From: Lachnospiraceae bacterium
GTDB lineage: Bacteria > Bacillota > Clostridia > Lachnospirales > Lachnospiraceae
Assembly (NCBI GenBank): GCA_015056945.1
Contig: SVFH01000013.1
Location: 23,956-87,955, forward strand
Length of the DNA stretch: 64,000 nt
Direction of reading: 5' to 3'
The position numbers were made by a program, and so were the translations under genes. Of this stretch, positions 8,544 to 17,307 are shown piece by piece. The notes under the pieces were generated by a model. The model saw nothing but the letters and a program-made list of their open reading frames with translations, had not been told where the DNA came from and made no database searches. Each line of letters opens with the position of its first letter. Within the stretch, counting starts at the first letter, position 1.

Positions 8544-10078
8544 TGAAAAGCCTGACCGGCAAATGTATATCGAATCAGATTGTGATTGCACCGCTGTTTT
8601 TTGTGAAAAAAGCAGCGGTTGGCAGTATAATTATGGAAGAGACAGCTGAAGATGCGTGTGAACGTTTAATATCCGCGCGCAAAAGGGCTGTCTCCTTTTG
8701 TCATGAATTGATCGAGAAAGCAAAAGCAGAAAAAAACAGAGAAGCTGAATCAATATTTACGGCACAGGAACTTTTGTTGACAGATGAAATTTTTGAAGCG
8801 GCCATATTAAAGGGAATAAGAGAGAAGCATCTTTCACCGGAGATGTCGGTTGTGGCTGCCGGCGAAGAGATGAAAGAGACGCTTTGTTCTTCGGAGGATG
8901 AAGTGATATCTGCCAAAACTGCAGATATGAAAGATGTTGTTTCGTATTATCTTGAGGCGTTAGGTGTATATGAAACGATGCGGTATCCAAACATCGAAAA
9001 GACGGTCATTGTTATGGCCCGGGAACTGACGCCGGCAGAGACTATGCGTTTGCCGAAAGATTACGTGGCCGGTTTTGTTACGCAAATAGGTTCGGCAGTT
9101 TCACATGTAAGTATTCTTGCCCAAAGTCTGGATATTCCTGCACTTTACGGTGTTGAGGTTTCAGACAGTTATGACGGAAAACTCGCGATTCTTGACGGGG
9201 AACAGAAGATTTTGATTGTGGATCCGGATGAAAAAACATTGTTTTTTTACCGCAGTCTGAAGGAAAAGAGAAGGATTTCGGTAAAAAAGAAATCAGAAGA
9301 TATGTTGGAAAGGCCTTGGAAATGTTATGCCAATATCAGCGGAGCAGAGGAGGCATGTGCTGCCTTTGCCAATGGTGCGGAAGGAATTGGTCTGTATCGG
9401 AGTGAGTGCTTGTTTTTGGGACGTGAAAATATGCCGACGGAAGAAGAACAATTCAGTGTATATAAACAGATATTGGAAATTGCAGGGAACCGAGAAGTTG
9501 TGATTCGTGTTCTGGATATCGGGTCTGATAAGAAATGTCCGTATCTGATGATGGACAATGAAAAAAATCCTGCACTCGGAGTGCGTGGTATCCGTTATCT
9601 CCTTTCTGCTCCGGAGGTGCTTCGCACACAGTTAAAAGCCCTCTATCGGGCATCTGAATATGGGAATTTATCCATTCTTTTTCCGATGATTACCACGTTA
9701 GAGGAAGTGAAGGCAGCCAAAGCTTTTTGCAATGAATTAAGCGGTAATGTCAGAATTGGTATGATGATAGAAACGCCTGCTGCAGCTTTGATTACGAAAG
9801 AGATTGCAGCTGAATGTGATTTTATCAGTATCGGAACTAATGATTTATTGCAATATATGATGGCAGTGGACAGAGAGTCGGATTTGGCAGATTCTCTTTT
9901 GACATTCAACCATCCGGCGGTGAACAGAATATTAGAACATATTGTGTCAGCTGCCCATGCCGCAGAATGTGAAGTTTGTATTTGCGGTGAACTTGCTGCG
10001 GAAGAATTAATGGAGCCGTTCTTTCGGGCGTGGAAGGTGGATGTTCTGTCCATGGCATGGAAGGAAAAAAGGGAATGA
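8540..10078 (+). CDS. ptsI: PTS enzyme I (PEP-protein phosphotransferase), short C-terminus
   Basis: Enzyme I passes phosphate from phosphoenolpyruvate to HPr, feeding all PTS sugar transporters. The phospho-histidine domain has the active histidine at residue 189 (GSAVSHVSILA), although the surrounding GGRTSH consensus is altered. The PEP-binding barrel has LYRSECLFL, RVLDIGSDK, IGTNDLLQY and the catalytic cysteine at 482 (CICGELAAEE). The protein is 512 residues instead of about 570: it stops about 30 residues after that cysteine and lacks the end of the barrel and the terminal helix. Start and upstream stop overlap (ATGATG; 8543 is an equal alternative). No HPr gene is nearby. It may be a working but divergent enzyme I or a specialised paralogue. 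Confidence 0.82.
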   Translation: MMKSLTGKCISNQIVIAPLFFVKKAAVGSIIMEETAEDACERLISARKRAVSFCHELIEKAKAEKNREAESIFTAQELLLTDEIFEAAILKGIREKHLSPEMSVVAAGEEMKETLCSSEDEVISAKTADMKDVVSYYLEALGVYETMRYPNIEKTVIVMARELTPAETMRLPKDYVAGFVTQIGSAVSHVSILAQSLDIPALYGVEVSDSYDGKLAILDGEQKILIVDPDEKTLFFYRSLKEKRRISVKKKSEDMLERPWKCYANISGAEEACAAFANGAEGIGLYRSECLFLGRENMPTEEEQFSVYKQILEIAGNREVVIRVLDIGSDKKCPYLMMDNEKNPALGVRGIRYLLSAPEVLRTQLKALYRASEYGNLSILFPMITTLEEVKAAKAFCNELSGNVRIGMMIETPAAALITKEIAAECDFISIGTNDLLQYMMAVDRESDLADSLLTFNHPAVNRILEHIVSAAHAAECEVCICGELAAEELMEPFFRAWKVDVLSMAWKEKRE

Positions 10079-10081
10079 TAC

Positions 10082-10120
10082 GAATCGTATCGTGCATGTG
10101 ACGATACGATTCTTTCTTTT
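10082..10120 (+). terminator. Rho-independent terminator after ptsI
   Basis: Perfect 12-base inverted repeat (arms 10082-10093 and 10101-10112, loop of seven) followed at once by a T-rich run. It begins four bases after the ptsI stop and should end the comEC-to-ptsI transcript. Confidence 0.85.
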
Positions 10121-10172
10121 ATCAATTTTACTTGCTATTTTCTAAAGAAAAAAAGAAAGGCAGGTAGTAAAA

Positions 10173-10838
10173 TTGAAAAGAACAGTAAAAAGAAATTTTT
10201 TGGCAGGAGGAATTCTGCTGGCAGTTTTCATTCTGTGGACGGTATTCGTTCAGTGTGTGGATGTAGGGCAAATCGGACCAAATGGTACAGAGGTTGGATT
10301 TGCTGCCTTTAATGCCTTGGTTCATAACTTTACGGGCGTGCATATGTCACTTTATACGGTAACGGATTGGTTGGGGCTGATTCCTGTTATGGTATGTATA
10401 CTATTCGCAATTCTGGGGCTGATGCAATGTATAAAAAGAAAAAGTATAAGAAAGGTCGATGGTGACATCCTGATTTTAGGGATATATTATCTGCTTGTTA
10501 TTTGTGCTTATCTCATATTTGAATGGATTCCGATTAATTACAGACCGGTTCTGATAGAAGGCGTCGTAGAAGTATCGTATCCGTCCTCTACGACACTTCT
10601 TGTTTGTTCCGTTATGTTTTCTTTGATGGAGCAGGTAGGCCGCAGGAGTCGGAATAAGGGTGTGAAAGCCTTCACTTTGGGAATCGGAAGTGTATTTGTT
10701 GTATTTATGGTTGTGGGGCGCCTTGTTTCCGGGGTACACTGGTTTACGGATATTGTAGGTGCAATGCTTTTAAGTACGGGTTTATTCTCCTTATATCACG
10801 GATGCGTTATGTTAACAACCATGCAAGAAAAAGAATAG
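10173..10838 (+). CDS. PAP2-family membrane phosphatase
   Basis: A 221-residue integral membrane protein with about five or six hydrophobic helices. The type 2 phosphatidic acid phosphatase signature is recognisable but weakened: NYRP for motif 1, YPSSTT where PSGH is usual for motif 2, and GRLVSGVHWFTD for motif 3 with the nucleophilic histidine and its aspartate. The family removes phosphate from lipid phosphates such as undecaprenyl pyrophosphate or phosphatidic acid. Loss of the histidine in motif 2 may reduce or change activity. The likely start is the TTG at 10173. The next gene, an XRE regulator, follows by ten bases and shares its ribosome site with this stop region, so the two form an operon. 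Confidence 0.78.
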   Translation: MKRTVKRNFLAGGILLAVFILWTVFVQCVDVGQIGPNGTEVGFAAFNALVHNFTGVHMSLYTVTDWLGLIPVMVCILFAILGLMQCIKRKSIRKVDGDILILGIYYLLVICAYLIFEWIPINYRPVLIEGVVEVSYPSSTTLLVCSVMFSLMEQVGRRSRNKGVKAFTLGIGSVFVVFMVVGRLVSGVHWFTDIVGAMLLSTGLFSLYHGCVMLTTMQEKE

Positions 10839-10848
10839 GAGGGAAGTT

Positions 10849-11466
10849 GTGGAATTTCACGAAAAACTTCAGGAATTAAGGAAACAAAGAGGAATGACGC
10901 AAGAAGAATTGGCGAAGGCTTTGTATGTGTCAAGAACTGCTGTCTCCAAATGGGAGTCCGCAAGAGGATATCCAAGTATTGAATCGTTGAAAGTGATTTC
11001 CGGTTTCTTTCATATTTCAATTGATGATTTACTATCGGCAGATACCTTGATTTCTTTGGCAGAGAAGGAGAAAGACGGTAAAATATGCAACATCTGCGAT
11101 TTATTGTTCGGAATGATTGATATTTGTTTCGGACTATTGGCGGTACTTCCGTTATATCCGTCTGTTGCGGATGGAATGATTTACTCAGTCAGTCTGTTTG
11201 AATACGATGAAGTGAAAAAGTGGATTCTTTTTTGCTACTGGATTTTTTTTGGATTTATGGTGGTTATGGGACTGGTGAAAATGTTTCTGGCAAAATGCAA
11301 GGTGGAAACGGGAAGGCGGATATTAATGGAGCTTTCTTTGGTGATAAATGGGATTGTGGTTATTTTTTTGGGCGTGACAAGGGTTCCGTATGCGATTCTT
11401 ATTTCTTTTTTGCTTTTTGTGTTAAAAGGTATTCTGTTTTTACAATGCGCAAAAGCGAATAAATAG
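10849..11466 (+). CDS. XRE-family regulator with C-terminal membrane domain
   Basis: A 205-residue protein. Residues 1-65 are a typical helix-turn-helix of the XRE/Cro type (RGMTQEELAKALYVSRTAVSKWESARGYP, shown here as the span from about residue 15 to 42). A linker is followed by four hydrophobic helices from about 85 to 200. Such membrane-tethered XRE proteins are common in Clostridia and are assumed to sense envelope or membrane conditions; ligand and targets are unknown. The GTG start has AGGAGGGAAG overlapping the stop of the phosphatase gene, so it is translated from the same message and could control it. Confidence 0.85.
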   Translation: MEFHEKLQELRKQRGMTQEELAKALYVSRTAVSKWESARGYPSIESLKVISGFFHISIDDLLSADTLISLAEKEKDGKICNICDLLFGMIDICFGLLAVLPLYPSVADGMIYSVSLFEYDEVKKWILFCYWIFFGFMVVMGLVKMFLAKCKVETGRRILMELSLVINGIVVIFLGVTRVPYAILISFLLFVLKGILFLQCAKANK

Positions 11467-11495
11467 AGCGATATTATATCATAAAAGATTGAAAC

Positions 11496-11545
11496 AGAAG
11501 TATGTGGTTTTTGTTTTTGACAAATCCTGCATACTTCTTTTTGTT
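11496..11545 (+). terminator. Terminator after the XRE regulator
   Basis: Inverted repeat with nine-base perfect outer arms (11496-11504 and 11530-11538) followed by a T-rich stretch. It separates the PAP2/XRE pair from the hexuronide operon. Confidence 0.7.
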
Positions 11546-11636
11546 TTTGCAAATACTTTTACGGAAAAGCAATAAGTGTTTTTGCACTCGGATTTTTTAT
11601 GGGAATAAAGGAATAAAAGCAGGAGGAAGAACTTCT

Positions 11637-12713
11637 ATGGAAATGACATTGAGATGGTATGGAAGTGCACATGATACGGTGACGCTTTCTCAAATCAGAC
11701 AGATTCCGGGAGTGAAGGGAGTCATAACCACGCTCTATAACAAGGCACCCGGAGAAGTCTGGCAACGGGAAGAAATCAGGAAATTGAAGGAAGAAGTTGA
11801 AGCGGCGGGACTTCACATTGCAGGTATTGAAAGTGTGAATGTACATGAAAGCATTAAGCTTGGCAAACCGGAGCGGGAAGAATACATCGACAATTATGTT
11901 CAGACGTTAATAAATCTCGGAGAAGAGGGAATACATCTGGTTTGTTATAACTTTATGCCTGTATTTGACTGGACAAGGACTGAAATGGCCAAGGTGCGTG
12001 AGGATGGTGCGACTGTACTGGCATATACGCAAAAAAAGATTGATGAACTGATTCCGGAGAGATTGTTTGCTTCTATCAGGGATGATATGAACGGAACCGT
12101 AATGCCCGGTTGGGAACCGGAACGAATGGCCAATATCAAAGAGGCTTTTTTGGAATATGAAGGTTTTTCAAAGGAGAGGTTATTTTCAAATCTGGTTTAT
12201 TTTTTGCGGGCGCTGATGCCGGTATGCGGAAGATATAACATCAATATGGCAATTCATCCGGATGATCCGGCGTGGCCAGTTTTCGGTTTGCCGCGTATTA
12301 TGACAAACTGCGATATGCTCACACGCTTACTCAAGGAAGTGGATAATGAGCATAACGGAATTACTTTCTGCACCGGTTCTTATGGAACAGATCGGGCAAA
12401 TGATCTTTGCGAAACCATTCATGCGTTGAAGGGACGTATTCATTTTGCGCATGTAAGAAACTTGAAATTTCATTCGGAGAGAGAGTTCGAAGAGGCTGCA
12501 CATCTTTCTGCCGATGGTGATTTTGATATGTATCGCATCATGAAAGCTTTATATGACATTGGGTTTAACGGTCCGATTCGACCGGATCACGGACGTATGA
12601 TCTGGGGAGAAAAGGCAATGCCCGGATACGGTTTATATGACAGGGCTTTGGGGGCAGCTTATTTAAACGGACTTTGGGAAGCAATAGAGAAACAAAGCAG
12701 ATTCCGTTATTGA
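11637..12713 (+). CDS. uxuA: Mannonate dehydratase
   Basis: Converts D-mannonate to 2-keto-3-deoxygluconate in glucuronate breakdown, using Mn2+ or Fe2+. The 358-residue length is typical of Gram-positive UxuA. The N-terminus MEMTLRWYG and the internal metal-site segments (HPDDPAWP, FCTGSYG, HFAHVRN, RPDHGRMIWG) are those of the family. The frame is open 135 bases further upstream, but the ATG at 11637 has a strong AGGAGGAAGA site and matches the family start. The stop is followed almost at once by a GPH transporter and then a GH2 enzyme, an arrangement expected for uptake and breakdown of glucuronides. The downstream kinase and aldolase (KdgK, KdgA) and the isomerase UxaC are not in the window. 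Confidence 0.93.
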   Translation: MEMTLRWYGSAHDTVTLSQIRQIPGVKGVITTLYNKAPGEVWQREEIRKLKEEVEAAGLHIAGIESVNVHESIKLGKPEREEYIDNYVQTLINLGEEGIHLVCYNFMPVFDWTRTEMAKVREDGATVLAYTQKKIDELIPERLFASIRDDMNGTVMPGWEPERMANIKEAFLEYEGFSKERLFSNLVYFLRALMPVCGRYNINMAIHPDDPAWPVFGLPRIMTNCDMLTRLLKEVDNEHNGITFCTGSYGTDRANDLCETIHALKGRIHFAHVRNLKFHSEREFEEAAHLSADGDFDMYRIMKALYDIGFNGPIRPDHGRMIWGEKAMPGYGLYDRALGAAYLNGLWEAIEKQSRFRY

Positions 12714-12765
12714 GATGAAGAGAGAGGAAGTATCGGATTACGGATACGAAATGGAGAAATTTAAT

Positions 12766-14166
12766 ATGGAAAATGGATATAGAAAATTTGGTTTACGGGA
12801 TAAAATAGGATATTTGTTCGGTGATTTCGGAAATGATTTCACATTTATATTATCCTCTAGTTTCTTGCTGAAGTTTTACACGGATGTTATGGGAGTGTCT
12901 GCAGCTGTAGTTGGTTTTGTCATGATGTTTGCACGGTTTGTTGATGCGTTTACGGATATTGCAATGGGGCGGATTTGCGATCAAAGCAGAGGAACCGCGG
13001 CCGGTAAATTTAAACCGTGGATATTGCGCATGTGTGTGCCGGTAGTAGTGTCCTCGTTTCTAATCTATCAAAGTGGCTTGCGGGATGCGCCGATGTGGCT
13101 TAAGATTGCGTATCTTTTTGTGACCTATATTTTGTGGGGATCGGTTTTTTATACGTCGATTAATATTCCGTATGGCTCCATGGCCTCTGCTATTTCGCAG
13201 GAGCCTTCCGACAGACAGTCTTTGTCTACGTTCCGAAGTATCGGGGGTGCGCTGGCAGGTGTCATCATAGGTGCCGGTATTCCGATTCTTGCTTATGATA
13301 ATGTAAACGGAAACACTGTTTTAAACGGTGGACGATTTACGTTGATTGCCGGTGCGCTATCTTTGCTGGCATTGGGATGCTATTTGCTTTGTTACTTTTT
13401 GGTGACGGAGCGTGTGCGCCCGGGAGAGGATACAGAAGCGAGAAAAGAGAACAGTATTCTGAAGATGTTTCGTAATGCAATTCGCAACAGGGCGTTGATT
13501 TCCATTATTGCGGCGTCTGTCATGATGCTTCTTGCACAGTTGACGATGCAGTCTATGGCGAATTACGTTTATCCGAATTTTTATCAGAATACGGCGGCTC
13601 AATCTGCATCTATGGTAGTGATGTTAATCGGTATGTTCGCCGCGGCAGCAGTGGCAAAACCTCTTGCAACCAGATTCGGTAAAGCAGAAATCAGTGTTGT
13701 TGCAAATCTCCTTGCCTGCGCCATTAATGTGCTTTTGTTTTTCTGGAGACCGGAGAATGTATGGATTTATGTATTGATTCAGGCTGTTTCCTGGTTTGGA
13801 CTCGGGATTTTTTCTATGGTGAACTGGGCATTGATAACGGATGTAATCGACTATTCGGAAATCAAAAACGGAATACGTGAAGACGGTTCTGTCTATGCAC
13901 TGTATTCTTTTGCGAGAAAAGTGGGCCAGGCTGCATCTGCCGGATTGAGCGGGGCGCTTCTTTCTATGATTGGTTATACGCAGGATACGGCATTTGATAC
14001 GAAAGTGGTAAACGGAATCTATGATATATCCCTCCTTCTTCCGGCTATCGGATTTCTTTTGCTTGGATTAATTCTTTGGTTTTGGTATCCGCTGCATCGT
14101 AAAGAAGTTGAGAAGAATGTAGAAATTTTACGAAATAAAAGAGAAGAAACAAACAGGAAAGAATAA
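12766..14166 (+). CDS. GPH-family sugar:cation symporter (probable hexuronide transporter)
   Basis: A 12-helix symporter of the glycoside-pentoside-hexuronide family (MFS clan). Diagnostic elements are the N-terminal LRDKIGYLFGDFGNDF, the D-rich loop between helices 2 and 3 (FVDAFTDIAMGRICDQ) and YTSINIPYGSM. The ATG at 12766 is preferred, since GGAG lies nine bases before it; the ATG at 12715, two bases after uxuA, has no ribosome site but would add 17 residues. By position between uxuA and a GH2 enzyme it most likely imports glucuronides or other uronic-acid glycosides. Substrate assignment is by context only. Confidence 0.9.
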   Translation: MENGYRKFGLRDKIGYLFGDFGNDFTFILSSSFLLKFYTDVMGVSAAVVGFVMMFARFVDAFTDIAMGRICDQSRGTAAGKFKPWILRMCVPVVVSSFLIYQSGLRDAPMWLKIAYLFVTYILWGSVFYTSINIPYGSMASAISQEPSDRQSLSTFRSIGGALAGVIIGAGIPILAYDNVNGNTVLNGGRFTLIAGALSLLALGCYLLCYFLVTERVRPGEDTEARKENSILKMFRNAIRNRALISIIAASVMMLLAQLTMQSMANYVYPNFYQNTAAQSASMVVMLIGMFAAAAVAKPLATRFGKAEISVVANLLACAINVLLFFWRPENVWIYVLIQAVSWFGLGIFSMVNWALITDVIDYSEIKNGIREDGSVYALYSFARKVGQAASAGLSGALLSMIGYTQDTAFDTKVVNGIYDISLLLPAIGFLLLGLILWFWYPLHRKEVEKNVEILRNKREETNRKE

Positions 14167-14207
14167 TTATGTAAACTATAAAGTGTGAGAGCAGAAAGGA
14201 TGTAGAA

Positions 14208-16448
14208 ATGAGAAAAATCACGGATTTTAACCGAAAATGGGCTTTTACAAAGGATGCAGATTCCGTGCCGGAGGAAATGCCAAAAAGATGGAATTATGTT
14301 AACTTGCCGCATACGTGGAATGATATAGACGGACAAGATGGTGGAAATGATTATTATCGTGGAAGCGGATATTATGCCAAAAAGTTTGATAAAGATGAAT
14401 TTCCGAATGCAGGGAAACATTTTCTGGAAATCAAAGGTGCAAATTCTTTGGCCAAAGTTTATCTGAACGGAAATCTGATTTGTAAACATGAGGGCGGTTA
14501 TGCAACATTTCGCGCGGAGTTAAAGGACTTAAAGGAGAAAGATAATCTGTTAGTCATAGAAGTGAGCAATGCCGAGAATGATTATGTATATCCGCAAAAA
14601 GCAGACTTTACGTTTTATGGCGGATTATACAGAGAAGTTTCCGTTATTTCGGTTCCTGAGACACATTTTGAAATGGAACGTCTCGGTACACCGGGCATGA
14701 AAGTGATGCCGGTTGTGGATGGGAATAATGCAAACGTAGAAGTATGCGTGGAGTGTGTGAATGCGGGGACGGACCATAAGCTTTTGATTGAAATTGAAGA
14801 TGCAAAAGGGGGGCGTATTGCGACCTTTGAAGGAAACGGACTGGAGCAGTGTGCGAAATTTGTAATCAAAAATGTGCATCTTTGGCATGGAAAAAAGGAT
14901 CCTTATCTGTATAAAGCAGTGGCCACTCTTATAAAAGACGGAGAGGAACTTGACCGGATCAGTACGCATTTTGGTTGCAGAAGTTTTGTGATTGATGCGC
15001 ATGAAGGCTTTCTTTTAAACGGACAGAAATATCCGCTTCGAGGAGTTTCACGTCATCAGGACAGATGGGGTGTCGGAAATGCGCTTACAAGACTGCATCA
15101 TAAGGAAGACATGGAACTAATCCGTGAACTGGGAGCAAACAGTGTGCGTCTTGCTCATTACCAGCATGATCAGTATTTTTATAATCTTTGTGATATTTAC
15201 GGTATTATTGTATGGGCAGAAATTCCGTATATTTCGGAACATCTCGAAAAAGGACGTGATAATACAAAGCAGGCAATGGAAGAATTGATTTGCCAGAACT
15301 ATAATCATCCAAGTATTGTTGTCTGGGGGCTTTCCAATGAAATTACGATGGCGGGAAATCCGGGAAATGATCTTGTTGCAAATCATATGATGCTAAATGA
15401 TCTTGCGCATAAAATGGATCCGACACGTCTTACAACCGTTGCGGCCGTTACCATGTGTGATCCCAAAGAACTTTACCTGAAAGTACCGGATGTCATTGCA
15501 TACAATCATTATTTCGGTTGGTACGGCGGAGATGTATCCATGAACGGACCATGGTTTGACAAGTTTCATCGAGAGTTCCCAAATGTGCCGGTTGGCGTTA
15601 GTGAGTACGGTTGTGAGGCATTAAACTGGCATACTTCCAATCCGACCCAGGGAGATTATACGGAAGAATATCAGGCATATTATCACGAGGAGTTAATCAA
15701 GCAGTTGTTTTCACGCGATTATCTCTGGTGCACGTATGTATGGAATATGTTTGATTTCGGCGCCGATGCAAGAAATGAAGGCGGAGAAAACGGACAGAAT
15801 CATAAAGGTCTTGTGACATTTGACAGAAAATATAAAAAGGATGCCTTCTATGCCTATAAGGCATGGCTTTCGGAAGAGGGATTTGTTCATATCTGCGGGA
15901 AACGTTATGTGGACAGAGTAGAAAGCATGACAAGAGTCACGGTATACAGTAACCTTGCCAAAGTGGAACTTCTGGTAAACGGAAAGCATTTTGATACCAA
16001 GGAAAGTACCAATCATTTCTTCTATTTTGATGTGCCGAATGAAGGAGAAACACATCTGATGGCCATTGCAGGACCTCATACGGATGTTTCATTCTTCCGT
16101 AAGGTCGGCAAGTTTAATGAGGATTACCGGTTAAAAGAGAAAGGGGCTGTTTTAAACTGGTTTGATGTACGTCAGCCCGAAGGATATTTTTCTTTGAATG
16201 ATAAAATTTCCGATATTCTTGCCGTGAAGGAAAGCAGAAATGCATTAGAAAAATTTTTCCTGGCAGCAGCATCAAAATCACAGGAGAAAAGTATGATGGG
16301 CGAAGCTTTTTCCAATAGCGAAATGCTGACTATGATGGGCAACTTCACCGTATTGCGACTGTCCGGTCTTATGGGAACTGCAGGGGTGAATGTGACGAAG
16401 GAAGAATTGCTTGGGTTAAATGAGGAATTGAATAAAGTAAAAAAGTAA
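14208..16448 (+). CDS. Glycoside hydrolase family 2 (candidate beta-glucuronidase)
   Basis: A 746-residue GH2 enzyme without signal peptide, so cytoplasmic. The order is a jelly-roll sugar-binding domain (to about 170), immunoglobulin-like domain (170-270), TIM barrel (270-580) and a C-terminal extension. The acid/base is Glu378 (GLSNEIT) and the nucleophile Glu466 (VSEYGCE). After the nucleophile an N-x-K motif (Asn531-His-Lys533) is present; in beta-glucuronidases this motif contacts the sugar carboxylate, but similar strings occur in some beta-galactosidases. With uxuA and a GPH symporter upstream, a glucuronidase or other hexuronidase is the best reading; a beta-galactosidase is the alternative. 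The ATG has AGAAAGG before it. Confidence 0.88.
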   Translation: MRKITDFNRKWAFTKDADSVPEEMPKRWNYVNLPHTWNDIDGQDGGNDYYRGSGYYAKKFDKDEFPNAGKHFLEIKGANSLAKVYLNGNLICKHEGGYATFRAELKDLKEKDNLLVIEVSNAENDYVYPQKADFTFYGGLYREVSVISVPETHFEMERLGTPGMKVMPVVDGNNANVEVCVECVNAGTDHKLLIEIEDAKGGRIATFEGNGLEQCAKFVIKNVHLWHGKKDPYLYKAVATLIKDGEELDRISTHFGCRSFVIDAHEGFLLNGQKYPLRGVSRHQDRWGVGNALTRLHHKEDMELIRELGANSVRLAHYQHDQYFYNLCDIYGIIVWAEIPYISEHLEKGRDNTKQAMEELICQNYNHPSIVVWGLSNEITMAGNPGNDLVANHMMLNDLAHKMDPTRLTTVAAVTMCDPKELYLKVPDVIAYNHYFGWYGGDVSMNGPWFDKFHREFPNVPVGVSEYGCEALNWHTSNPTQGDYTEEYQAYYHEELIKQLFSRDYLWCTYVWNMFDFGADARNEGGENGQNHKGLVTFDRKYKKDAFYAYKAWLSEEGFVHICGKRYVDRVESMTRVTVYSNLAKVELLVNGKHFDTKESTNHFFYFDVPNEGETHLMAIAGPHTDVSFFRKVGKFNEDYRLKEKGAVLNWFDVRQPEGYFSLNDKISDILAVKESRNALEKFFLAAASKSQEKSMMGEAFSNSEMLTMMGNFTVLRLSGLMGTAGVNVTKEELLGLNEELNKVKK

Positions 16449-16519
16449 GCTGTCAGAAAAATGGAAAAGTTTGTATAAGTCAGCAATTAACGGAAATACT
16501 GTTTTTTGTAATCGTGCAT

Positions 16520-16541
16520 GGGGGAGCCTGAAGCGTCCCCC
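16520..16541 (+). other. GC-rich hairpin downstream of the GH2 gene
   Basis: Six-pair G/C-rich outer stem (16520-16525 with 16536-16541) with a two-pair inner helix. No T run follows, so it is not a standard terminator; it may protect the 3' end of the hexuronide message or lie in the leader of the next gene. Confidence 0.35.
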
Positions 16542-16581
16542 TGTGTACGGATTAAAATCCAAATCAAGAAAGGAAATTCAT

Positions 16582-17037
16582 ATGTTAAAAGAAAAAGAAA
16601 TTCAGGCAATCAATGATTTGTGTACACAGGAGCAGTGCTGTATTGAAAAGTATAATAAGTATAAGAATGAAGCAAAGGACCCTGTCTTAAAAGATCTTTT
16701 TGCGCAGATTGCTTCTAAGGAAGAGGAACATCTGCATTCCTTAAATCAGGTATTGGCAGGTAAAACACCTTCCTGCGATTGCAATGACGACAGCGGCAAG
16801 AAGTATAATCCTGAAGCAACCTATGATTCCCTGACGAATTCAGAGGATAAAAAATCCGATAATTTCCTTGTGACAGATTGTATCGGAACTGAAAAGATGG
16901 TGTCCGGCGAATATAACAACAATGTGTTTATTTTTGCGGATGCTGCAATTCGTAAGCTTCTTGCTGATATTCAGATTGAAGAACAGAATCATGCAGAAAT
17001 GCTTTATAAGTATAAAACTGCTAACGGCATGGCGTAA
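16582..17037 (+). CDS. CotF-like/ferritin-fold spore coat family protein
   Basis: A 151-residue protein built from helices with repeated Glu-rich heptads (QEQCCIEKYNKYKNE, SKEEEHLHSL, IQIEEQNHAEML), the pattern of four-helix ferritin-like proteins of the CotF/coat family widespread in Clostridia. The start ATG at 16582 has AGAAAGGAAA before it; the frame is open upstream but without a ribosome site. It contains six cysteines, including a CDC motif in the loop. The paired glutamates and histidines (EEEH, EEQNH) could bind iron, but coat-family members often do not. It is followed by strong hairpins and appears monocistronic. Function is not certain. Confidence 0.72.
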   Translation: MLKEKEIQAINDLCTQEQCCIEKYNKYKNEAKDPVLKDLFAQIASKEEEHLHSLNQVLAGKTPSCDCNDDSGKKYNPEATYDSLTNSEDKKSDNFLVTDCIGTEKMVSGEYNNNVFIFADAAIRKLLADIQIEEQNHAEMLYKYKTANGMA

Positions 17038-17063
17038 GTGTTTGAAATAGTTATATAGTTTAT

Positions 17064-17113
17064 AAAAGTTCTTTCCTGTTACCAATTGATTGGTGGCGGG
17101 GAAGAACTTTTTT
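17064..17113 (+). terminator. Strong terminator after the CotF-like gene
   Basis: Long stem, about 20 pairs with an internal mismatch (arms 17064-17086 and 17089-17111), ending in a run of T. Its 3' arm and T run overlap the 5' arm of a second hairpin that follows. Confidence 0.8.
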
Positions 17114-17143
17114 CTTGCATAGGAAATTCCTATGCAAGAAAAA
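17109..17143. repeat. Perfect 17-base-arm palindrome overlapping the terminator
   Basis: Arms 17109-17125 and 17127-17143 are exact reverse complements around one central base; with one bulged base the pairing extends further out into a GAAC/GTTC pair. It cannot fold at the same time as the preceding stem, because they share bases 17109-17111 and adjoining sequence. It could be a second terminator, an operator, or one half of an alternative-structure switch ahead of the gene at 17308. Confidence 0.6.
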
Positions 17144-17307
17144 GTTCCGGAATGTTCCGGCATGACAGAATGCTGTATACTGTCAAAAATATGCTAGTAG
17201 AAAATAACGAATTGATGTATAATAGTAGTATTGTTTGTTGGGACAATCAAACGTGCTCATGAAACGAAAGAAGGGAAACAGATGCACTTATGGAGGAGGG
17301 GAAAACA

